A DNA stretch of 12,030 nucleotides from Oehlia diaphana (Eukaryota > Glomeromycota > Glomeromycetes > Glomerales > Glomeraceae), in contig QZLH01000986.1 in assembly GCA_003833135.1 (NCBI GenBank), positions 15,823 to 27,852 of the forward strand, in the 5' to 3' direction. Each line of letters begins with the position of its first letter. Positions within the stretch are counted from its first letter, which is position 1. Positions 1-7,950 of the stretch are shown here, one piece after another. The position numbers were made by a program, and so were the translations under genes. Below the pieces are notes generated by a model, which saw nothing but the letters and a program-made list of their open reading frames with translations, was not told the origin of the DNA and did no database searches.

Positions 1-135
1 GGGCTAATTTTTATTAAGGATGATTGTTATATGTGTGATCGGCACGGGCTTCTCCATGATCGTTAGCCAATAAATAGGCAATATGTACGAACATTATTAA
101 ATTATTGTCAAATATATATAAGAATTTTTCTAACT

Positions 136-250
136 ATCACCGGGGTGATGATCACCAGTGATTGAAATTATGATGATTGACCAACATTAAAAAATATAGT
201 GCCAGTAAAAATTGATAATTCTGGCCAACGGTGATGATCACCCCGGTGAT
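136..250. repeat. 115-bp MITE-like element with compound inverted-repeat ends
   Basis: The left end (136-156) and the right end (230-250) are 21-bp inverted copies with a single mismatch at their fourth spacer position. Each end is itself built from three hexamers: ATCACC, GG, GGTGAT, G, ATCACC on the left, and GGTGAT, G, ATCACC, CC, GGTGAT on the right. Six copies of one hexamer therefore sit in 115 bp. The GC-rich ends stand out against the very AT-rich flanks. The interior (157-229) has no coding potential. The structure suits a small non-autonomous inverted-repeat element or a foldback/cruciform site. I cannot identify a convincing target-site duplication or a superfamily. Confidence 0.55.
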
Positions 251-1500
251 TTGAAGTAAAAATCTTTTTTTAAACCTTTTTTTTTTTTTTTATAAAAAAA
301 CTTCTTTTATTTTTTTTTTCTCCATGAAAAACATCTAGAAAAATTCAACTCCACTATATTGTATAAATAATATTGAGAAGTCGCCCAATGACCGGTTAAT
401 CATTTTGTACTAGTAATTAATAATTAATAATCAGTGTCGCGATTTATTTAGTTGTTTGATTTTTATTTTTTATTTTATTTTTTTTGTTATGTAAATTAGA
501 TAGTATTTGATTGTATTTTTTTTACTTAGAAAATATAGCATGTTTATATGATCAAAAAATAAATAAGTCTATTATGAAAAATATAAAAATATATATGTAT
601 ATATATATATATTATTAAATAATAAAAAAATTGTTTATTGCTGAAAAAAAAATCAAATAATTATCATTTTCTTTAATAAATTTTTATGATACTTTTTTTT
701 TTATAAATGTCTATCATGAAACAAATTATATTTGTTATTAATAAAAAAATCGAATAATAACTAGATTAGTCACGCTCATTGATATTTTCAGTAAGTTATG
801 TTTGCTCTTTATGTATAGTTAACAAATTTAATAATAATGAAAACATGATACATGACAATGAAATTTATTTGCTTTTAGTTATTATTATTTGTAACTTTGT
901 TAAAAATCTATTTATTCATTGATTTTTCTTTTTATAATAAAAATTTGTATGAACTTTATTAAAATTATTTTCTTAATAATAAATAATATGAAAACTTTTT
1001 ATCACGTAAAAAATATTTTGATGTAATCATTATTCGTGTAACAACTTTTATAGATTCATCTACAAATATTTTACGTACTTTTATTCGTATGTTTCTATTT
1101 TTTAATTCCCCGCGAACTTTTTGAGGGTAAATAATAGATAGATAAAGTGTTTTGTTAGATATATTGAATTATGATGCAATATTTATAAATTAATATAACT
1201 AATATGCAATAAATTTAAAAATACAGTTTATTGTTATATGTTTCAGGAAATTGCACATTCAGATATATTTAGTTATTGAATGTAATATTTAAAAATCAAA
1301 TCAAATTATGAAATTAAATAGGTTTTTAAGAACTATTTTTTTAAAAAAAAATTATTATTTAAACTATTTGACTTTAACTTTTTATAGAAAAAAAATTCAT
1401 TTAATATTATTTTCACCATCTTGAAAAATTTCATTTAGAGAATGAATTTCAGAGTTCGGGAAATAGGGATTCGGGGATTGTATATTTCAGGAAATGTCCA
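251..1500. other. AT-rich stretch without a recognisable gene
   Basis: I see no coding region or RNA gene here on either strand. The stretch holds homopolymer runs of T and A (about 266-320, 470-520 and 690-705) and the TA microsatellite at 589-613. The 10-mer TTCAGGAAAT occurs at 1242 and again at 1486 and 1502, the last two leading into the inverted-repeat element that follows. Frequent stops in all frames argue against a missed large exon. Confidence 0.5.
589..613. repeat. TA dinucleotide microsatellite
   Basis: A run of alternating A and T, interrupted once by a G at about 598. It is an ordinary low-complexity tract in this AT-rich background. Confidence 0.75.
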
Positions 1501-1507
1501 GTTCAGG

Positions 1508-1718
1508 AAATTAGCATTCGGGTAGGACCCGAGTTATAAATATATAGGTCAGAGGAGATCGGTACACATTTATCACAGGGACGGCACTATGTAATGCTGG
1601 TCGGTATTGTCCACAAATGGAAGTGATCTACATTTTTTTTTTTTTTCAGTTCATTCTAAGCAAATAACCAGAACCTGACCTTTCTATATATAGCTCGGGG
1701 TCCTATTCAGGTAATTGA
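1508..1718. repeat. Imperfect inverted-repeat element (MITE-like)
   Basis: The left arm (about 1508-1552, containing TAGGACCCGAG and GGTCAG) pairs imperfectly with the right arm (about 1675-1718, containing CTGACC and CTCGGGGTCCTA). The best-matched core is 1523-1552 against 1675-1705, with one- to three-base gaps around a TATATA stretch in each arm. The roughly 120-bp centre is richer in GC than the flanks and contains a run of T at 1633-1646. No open reading frame fills it. A decayed small inverted-repeat transposable element is the simplest reading. Target-site duplications are not obvious. Confidence 0.4.
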
Positions 1719-1740
1719 TCTCGAAAAAAGTTCTTGAGCA

Positions 1741-2100
1741 TGGCTTTTAAGGAATAAATGAAATTATACTTCACTGCAAAAAAATTGATCATTATATTTA
1801 AGATTTAATTTGAAAAATAAAGGCTTTAATAGAAATTTTAAATATTATTGCAACATTAAAATAATTTTTTTATGGTTTAATGTATTATTACGAAGTATCG
1901 TAAAAATCAGTGAAATAAGGACAAGTACGTACTGTATTAGTTTTAACTTTATAGCCAATGATCGATAAGAAAGTCGTACTTTTATAATTTAGTGACATTT
2001 CGGATGCTCTAACGGTTCCTGTTGCCTAATTAAATATATCTGGAACTAAAACCTGAAAATTGGTATCTGCATTTTGCATAGATAATACTACACAAATAAC
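1741..2100. other. AT-rich stretch without a recognisable gene
   Basis: I see no coding region or structured RNA here. Slightly higher GC occurs around 1995-2030 without an open frame. It lies immediately upstream of the candidate promoter at 2101 and could hold upstream regulatory sequence, but no specific site is recognised. Confidence 0.4.
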
Positions 2101-2175
2101 TATATATACTCGTAAAGGCGTTCATTTGTATTTACCCTATTTTTTTAGAAAGAATTCCAATAAAATTATTTAGTA
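2101..2175 (+). promoter_or_regulatory. Candidate core promoter and 5' leader of the array/kinase gene
   Basis: A TATATATA box lies at about 2101-2107. A pyrimidine-rich tract (CCCTATTTTTTT) follows at about 2135-2146, and the first ATG comes at 2176. The F-box gene in this window shows the same arrangement: TATATAAATA at 7887, CCCCCTATTTTTT at 7916-7937, ATG at 7951. TATA-to-ATG distances are about 70 and 64 bp. The shared layout is what makes a gene start here credible. Without it the ATG would be unremarkable in AT-rich DNA. Confidence 0.4.
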
Positions 2176-2314
2176 ATGGCTCTAAGTAACGATAAAGGTA
2201 AAAGCATATAATATGAATATAGATATCTGATACAAATTAAAATTATTCTAAAATTTTTTTCAAACCAAATTTGCAATATAATGTAACAAGTTTCAAAAAT
2301 TGAGAAAGATAAAG
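2176..2314 (+). other. Candidate first two exons leading into the mini-intron array
   Basis: The ATG at 2176 opens a 22-nt exon (2176-2197, MALSNDK plus one base) that ends at a GTAAAA donor. A second segment ends in the same GATAAAG|GTAA context at 2314/2315, 117 bp downstream, which is one array period. If its acceptor is the AG at 2289-2290, exon 2 is 24 nt (2291-2314), the frame stays open and the phase is unchanged. The alternative acceptor at 2303-2304 gives an immediate stop. The CAAG acceptor is weaker than those in the array. The repeated exon edge suggests that the first unit arose by tandem duplication across an exon-intron boundary. The exons are too short to recognise a product. 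Confidence 0.3.
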
Positions 2315-4721
2315 GTAAGAAAATTACTTAACAGCTTGTAAATTATAAACATATAATTTAAATATTTTATATTATTTCTAAAAATTATTTTACTATATTA
2401 GCTCGTAAGTAATAGGCTATCTTAGTATAATCGGCATGATAATTAAATTACTTACTTCTATTATTTTATATAACCAAATAATTTATTTTATTATTAATAT
2501 TATAGTTGGTAAGTTAATAGCTATTTATTTTATTGTATTTTACATGATATTTTAAATAACTAAATTTCTATTAATAATAATTACTAATATTATAGAAAGT
2601 AAGTATTTAATTTTATATCAATTAAAAGTATTTGTATATAATTTAAACTAATAATATATTTATTTAAATAATCAATTTGTAAGTTACTGTATATACTTAA
2701 AATACAATTATAATATTTTATCTAATTGATTATAATTACTTTACTTTGTAATTATTATTAATTAATAATGCTACAGGGTGTAAGTTAGTTATTTAATCTA
2801 TTATATTAATATAATATTTATATATTTACATATTACTTAAACTAACAAAATCCTTTATTTAAAAAATGATTTTGTAATTTCTTTTAGTTGGTAAGTTATA
2901 AGGTATTTATTCAATTCTATCATATTTATATAATACTATTGTATTTACATATAATTTAAACTAACTAAATTCTTTGTTTAAAAAATTATTTTGTAATTTC
3001 TTTTAGTTGGTAAGTTATTTAATTTTATTATATTCATATAATATTTATATATAATTTGAATTAACTAAATTCTTTGTTTAAAAAATTTTCTTTTAGTTGG
3101 CAAGTTATAAGTTATTTATTTAATTCTGTTATATTAATATAATATTTATATAACTAAATTCTTTATTTAAAAAATTATTTTGTAATTTCTTTTAGTTGGT
3201 AAGTTATAAGTTATTTATTCAATTCTATCATATTTATATAATACTATTGTATTTACATATAATTTAAACTAACTAAATTCTTTATTTAAAAAATTATTTT
3301 GTAATTTCTTTTAGTTGGTAAGTTATAAATTATTTATTTAAGCCTATTGTATTTATAATTTTATATAATATTTACATATAATTTAAACCAACTAAATTCT
3401 TTATTAAAAAAATTATTTTGTAATTTCTTTTAGTTGGTAAGTTATAAGCTATTTATTTAATTCTATTATATTTATATAATATTTACATATACTAATTTAA
3501 ACTATCTAAATTCTTTATTTAAAAAATTATTCAAATATTTCAGAACGTAAGTAATTTATTAATATTTTCATAATATTTACATATAATTTAATTAACTAAA
3601 TTCTTTATTTGAAAATTATTTATTTAATAATATAGGGAGTATGTTATTTATTTAATTCTATATAATATTTACATATAATTTAAACTAACTAACTAAATTC
3701 TTTATTTAAAAAATTATTTATTTAATATAGGGAGTATGTTATTTATTCTATTGTATTTATATAATAATTACATATAATTTAAAACTAACTAAATTTTTTA
3801 TTTAAAAAATTATTCAAATATTTTAGATCGTAAGTAATTTATTATATTTATATAATATTTACATATAATTTAAACTAACAAAATTCTTTATTTAAAAAAT
3901 TATTTATTTACTAATAGGGAGTATGTTATTTATTAATTCAATTATATATATATAATATTTACATATAATTTAAACTAACTAAATTCTTCATTTAAATATT
4001 TTAGATCGTAAGTAATTTATTATATTTATATAATATTTATATATGATTTAAATTAACTAAATTCTTTATTTAAAAATTATTTTGTAATTTCTTTAGTTGG
4101 TCAGTTACAGTATAAGCTATTTATTTAATTCTATTGTAGTATTTATATAATATTTCTATAATTTTAACTAACTAAATTCTTTATTTAAAAATTATTTTGT
4201 AATTTCTTTTAGTTGGTAAGTTATAAGTTATTTATTTAATTCTATTATATTTATATAATATTTACATATAATTTAAACTAATTACATGATTCTTTATTTA
4301 AAAAATATTTGTAATTTCTTTTAGTTGGTAGGTTATGTTATTTGTTTAATTCTATAGTAATATTATATAATATTTACATATAATTTAAACTAACTAAATT
4401 CTATATTTAAAAAATCATTCATTTAATAATATAGGGAGTATGTTATTTATTTAATTTTATTACACTTATATAATATTTACATATAATTTTTAAACTAACT
4501 AAATTATTAAAAATCATTTAAAATATATATATTAGCATGTAAGTATCACATTTTTAATTATGATAATCCTATATTTTTATATTAATTTATTATAACTATA
4601 TAATCTTTTTAAAAATTTTGGTAATTTATTTTAGTTGGTAAGTTATAAGTACTATTTATTTAAATTTAAATTAATTAACTATTTGTTATATTAAAATCTT
4701 ATAATTTTAATTAGAGTAAGT
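2308..4721 (+). repeat. Tandem array of about 24 intron-like units separated by 3-nt micro-exons
   Basis: Each unit has a donor (GTAAGT in most), an AT-rich body, a branch-point-like CTAAC/TAACTAAA usually about 40-45 nt before the acceptor, a T-rich tract and an AG. Exactly three nucleotides follow before the next donor. The 3-nt segments start at 2402 CTC, 2506 TTG, 2596 AAA, 2777 GGT, 2888, 3007, 3097, 3196, 3315 and 3434 TTG, 3544 AAC, 3636 and 3731 GGA, 3827 ATC, 3918 GGA, 4005 ATC, 4097, 4213 and 4325 TTG, 4435 GGA, 4536 CAT and 4635 TTG. Site 2676 (TTT) has AA in place of AG, and 4715 has a single A. Of the 22 regular sites, 15 donors are GTAAGT, 4 GTATGT (all after GGA), and one each GCAAGT, GTCAGT and GTAGGT. 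The intron-like spans are 77-116 nt. That the sequence contains these motifs is directly visible. That they are spliced is inference. The alternative is one long intron filled with a minisatellite. Confidence 0.8.
3318..3436 (+). repeat. Representative complete unit of the array
   Basis: This is a typical 119-bp unit: donor GTAAGT at 3318-3323, branch-point-like AACCAACTAAA near 3386-3396, the T-rich tract TTTCTTTTAG ending at 3433, then the TTG trinucleotide at 3434-3436 followed directly by the next donor. The units ending at 3009, 3317 and 3436 all have 116-nt intron-like spans, so this is probably the parental form. Shorter units (84-93 nt, at 3547-4007) have lost part of the body but kept both splice signals. 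Confidence 0.7.
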
Positions 4722-5020
4722 ATAATTAATATTATATTTTCAATTGTAGATTTATTTTAAATTTTGATTTTAATATAATTATAATTTCATTTTAATCATA
4801 TTTAAGATTTGGTACTAGTGGAAGTGAAATTATGGATCAATTTATTTCTGAAAATAAATTATAATGGATTCCTTATGATAAGTTTGAAAATATTGAATAT
4901 CTTGATAAAGGAGAATTTGGTACTATATATAAAGCTAAATATAATAGTATTGAAGTAATTCTCAAATATTTTGATTATCTTATTAATACAGATGAAAGTT
5001 TAAATGAATTTTTAAATAAT

Positions 5021-5099
5021 GTATGATTAAATATTATTTTTTTTTAAAAAAAAAAAAATAATTTATTTATACTAATTAACTAAGTATTATTTTTTATAG
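5021..5099 (+). other. Ordinary spliceosomal intron within the kinase pseudogene
   Basis: The donor GTATGA follows codon AAT (EFLNN). The acceptor TTTTTTATAG precedes TGG (WKIIDSNE). Joining them keeps the kinase frame (phase 0) and gives continuous kinase-like sequence. The intron is 79 nt, with TACTAATTAACTAA near 5070-5083 as a plausible branch point. Its length and its branch-point text resemble those of the upstream array units, which shows that such short introns are what this genome normally splices. Confidence 0.7.
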
Positions 5100-5756
5100 T
5101 GGAAAATTATTGATTCAAATGAAATTATTAAAATATATGGATTTACAAAAGATCCAGATACTTTGAATTATGTATTAATAATAGAGTATACAAATAAGAG
5201 TAGTTTAAAAAGATGTTTAACAGAAATAACAAAAAATTGGGAACAAAAATTATTTTATTTATATCAAATTATTAAGGGTCTTAATGATATTCATGAAAAA
5301 GATCTTAATCATTACAACTTTCATAATGGTAATATTTTATGTAACAAATATGAAGAAGATTTTTATTAGTAATTATTTTGGATTATACCAACTTGCAAAA
5401 TCTTTTTTAAAAGAAAGTAATATCTATGGAGTTTTACCATTTATAGCACCTGAAATTTTAAGAGGTCAACCTTATACTCAAGCTAGTGATATAATAGTTT
5501 TTCTATGATTATGTGGGAATTTGCATCTGGAATTCCACCATTTAATGATAAAGTACATGATCTTCAACTTGCTTTAAATATTTGTAAAGGTGAACGTCCT
5601 GAAATTATTGAAAATACTCCACAATGTTATTTGGAATTAATGAAAAAATGCTGAGATGAAGATCCATTAAAAAGGTTATCTTCTAAAGAAGTTTTAAATA
5701 TTATTAAAAATTGGATTTTTTGTTCTTCAAATAAGAAAATTAAATATATTAATAAA

Positions 5757-7120
5757 GAATTAAAAAGCAATATCATGGAATTTATAAATGCACCAATTGA
5801 GCATAATAACCTTATTGTAAAATCTCATCCAAAAGAATGCTATACAAGTCATTTACTTGATTTTACTAGTAAAGAATTAAGTGAGATTCTAAAAGATTCT
5901 CAAGGATTTCTTGAATTAAAACAAAAATATCAAAATTCTCAAAACAAATTAGAAAATATTCAAATGGAATTAGTTAATTTACAACAAAACCCAACTTTAC
6001 AAAATTAAGAACTTGCAGAAAAAGAAAGTGCTTTACAAAGCCAAATTACAAACCTGCAAAGTGAAAAGCAAGATTGGATGGTAAGTTGACTGAACAGTTA
6101 AAACAAAATCAGTCAGTTAAATCAAGAAAAAAATAATCAGCAAGATAAATTAGTCCAAGCAGAAATTATTATTCAAGAATTAAAATCTCAGCAAGAAAGC
6201 TTAACTGAACAAAAAGAGCAATAAAAGATCAGGTTACACAATATGGTAAAAGGTCTTTCACTAGAACAAAAGCTTACAACTAAATTGAAAACCAAGTTGG
6301 AAAAAGAAATTGTTCAATTAGAACAAAAATTGATTATTGAAGAACAAATCAAAATGCAATTAACTCAAGCTTTACAGATAAAAGATGATAAAATGAATGA
6401 ATTAGAAAAGAAACTTGTTACTCTTGATCAAGAGTGTATTAAGCAGTTAAAAGACAAAGAAAAAGAATTGAATAAAATTCAAAAGGAATTATTAAATAAA
6501 TTAACTAGTGGAGAAACTACTAAGGAAATTCATAAAGAAAAAGAAGCTAAACAAAAAGAGATGAATGAACTTCGACAAGAAATATCAAGAACTTTAGCTT
6601 CTTATGATGCCAAAAGAAAAAAACAGATTCTCAATTAAGTTAATAATTTTCTGAAAACTAAGGGTAATTTCCTAACTTTACGAGAAGAAGCTATTAAAAA
6701 GCTACAAAATTGCTGTAATCGTTTAGAAAGCTCCATTAATGAGGAAAGAAATACTATAGGCTCTATCAGAGATATAAAAATCTCCAAATTGACTGACAAA
6801 TATACTAATGAATTTCAAAGTACTCTTGTAAAATATAATGATGGATTATTAGAGCTGAACAAAAATTATTATTCCTTAAAGAATGAGGTTCAGGAAAATA
6901 AAGAGTTGGAAGTTAGTCTCATAATTGAAAATATTCTTAAGTTGAATTCTTTCAATCTTGATAAATACAAAATTTTTAAGTTTGCTACAAATTCTCAGGA
7001 AGGAACCAAAATTCTAGCATGATGGAAGAAGATATAAATTCATTAAGAAAGAATTTGAATGAATTGAGATTAGAATTAAACCAAGAAAAAAATGAATTAA
7101 AAAATTTAGCAACAGTTTAG
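5757..7120 (+). other. Coiled-coil tail region of the kinase pseudogene
   Basis: After a linker with the segments FINAPIEHNN and SHPKECYTSHLLDFTSKEL, the translation becomes rich in Lys, Glu, Gln and Leu with heptad-like Leu/Ile spacing. The longest open pieces are 5775-6005, 6243-6635 and 6789-7019, all in one frame. They are separated by single stop codons (6006, 6222, 6636) and by a short frame detour at about 6071-6110. The last 33 codons (7019-7117, starting MMEEDIN) are in another frame. The region would have served oligomerisation or partner binding; that role is inferred only from composition. Confidence 0.7.
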
Positions 7121-7214
7121 ATTTAACAATTATATTGATGGATTATAGTACAGTTCAAAAATAACTTTTGATTTATTGAAATGAAAATAGGTACAGTGTT
7201 TAACAAAATATATA

Positions 7215-7220
7215 AATAAA
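7215..7220 (+). terminator. Poly(A) signal candidate after the kinase pseudogene
   Basis: An AATAAA hexamer about 95 nt after the final stop codon of the coiled-coil tail. AATAAA is common by chance in DNA this AT-rich, so position is the only support. Confidence 0.3.
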
Positions 7221-7886
7221 TATTCTAGAATTTATTGGGCATTATAGTTTTTTAACAAAAGAAATATATAGTTCTAGGAATTTTGAGATTTTATTTATTA
7301 AATTATAACTGTATTTTTATATTTTTTTGTTTTGTTTATCAAAAGGTTTCAATAAAGGATCATTTAACTTTTTTGGGAATTCTATATATAAGTCATTTAA
7401 ATGATATAAAAGTGAAATTTATAGAAAGCTTATTTATGATGCTATTATGACAGAACGATAATGTCACGTGATATTTAATTATTTTTAGATATTTAGTGAT
7501 AAGATAACAAACGGAAGCTTAGCAAAAATATAATTGTTAATTATTTCATGCGCACATGATCCTGTATTACTGATCTCTTTAACAATAATCAATGCACAAT
7601 AAATTAAATACTTGTCTTACGCAAAAAAAAAAAACACTTTAAATAAACTTGCAGGAATCGCTTACTGCACATTTTATTTTATTTTATTTTATTTTAACTA
7701 ACTACAAATTTTAGATTTGATTTCGAAAATAAAAATAGTCTCTACGGATTTTATTTTTCTTTTGAACCTTTTAACATAAAATAGATATCAAGTATCGATC
7801 GAATATCTACATTATTTAAGCTCCAATTTTTAATCTGTACATTGGTGAAACATTGTCGATCAACATAATGGTCGTACATCGGAAAT
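7221..7886. other. Intergenic stretch between kinase pseudogene and F-box gene
   Basis: No gene is seen here. It contains a CACGTG E-box-type hexamer at 7465-7470, an A run at 7623-7634 and five perfect copies of ATTTT at 7671-7695. The E-box could bind a bHLH factor and lies about 480 bp upstream of the F-box ATG. A single hexamer is weak evidence. Confidence 0.45.
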
Positions 7887-7950
7887 TATATAAATATGTA
7901 TTCTATTTTTATTTCCCCCTATTTTTTTTTTTTTTTTCCTTCAAAGAAAA
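7887..7950 (+). promoter_or_regulatory. Core promoter and leader of the F-box gene
   Basis: TATATAAATA lies at 7887-7896. A pyrimidine tract (CCCCCTATTTTTT and a long T run) follows at 7916-7939. The ATG at 7951 is preceded by AAAGAAAA, a favourable A-rich start context. Confidence 0.5.

Larger units (their letters stand above)
4807..7120 (+). pseudogene. Degenerate TKL-like protein kinase with C-terminal coiled coil
   Basis: The translated pieces read as a eukaryotic protein kinase of the type expanded in Glomeromycotina. A leader (GTSGSEIMDQF) precedes WIPYDKF, the glycine loop KGEFGTIYKA (4907-4936) and a putative ATP-binding Lys at 4964-4966. The catalytic loop is at about 5304-5336, the APE region (LPFIAPEIL) at about 5433-5460, and subdomain IX-XI text continues to about 5715. 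A long coiled-coil tail runs to the stop at 7118-7120. The catalytic HRD reads HYN (Asp to Asn, 5316-5318), and the DFG motif reads NYFG. In-frame stops lie at 4862 (TAA), 5652 (TGA, where the family has CW), 6006, 6222 and 6636 (all TAA). Frame changes lie near 5355-5369, 5494, 6071, 6110 and 7017. The exon start at 4807 uses the AG at 4805-4806; the AG at 4817-4818 is an alternative. The gene cannot make an active full-length kinase. Short transcripts remain possible. Confidence 0.8.

Noticed and set aside
2331..2343. Extra array site ACAG|CTT|GTAAAT
   Set aside because: It fits the AG-N3-GT pattern but lies only 23 nt after the previous donor, too short for an intron, so it was left out of the count.
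2308..4721. CRISPR-like regular repeat array
   Set aside because: The repeats are imperfect, 80-119 bp long and lie in a eukaryotic context. The conserved parts are splice signals, and there are no unique spacers between short identical repeats.
5284..5508. Separate small gene from the ATG at 5284
   Set aside because: Only its second half is meaningful, as kinase sequence after a frameshift. The first half is an out-of-frame reading of the catalytic-loop exon.
6081..6096. GGTAAGTT...ACAG inside the coiled-coil region as another intron
   Set aside because: Donor and acceptor are only about 20 nt apart, and the flanking frame is explained by a small frame detour.
4862..6638. Reassignment of TAA as a sense codon
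   Set aside because: Four of five internal stops are TAA, but frameshifts and a TGA are also present, and the F-box frame nearby uses normal stops. Pseudogene decay explains it.
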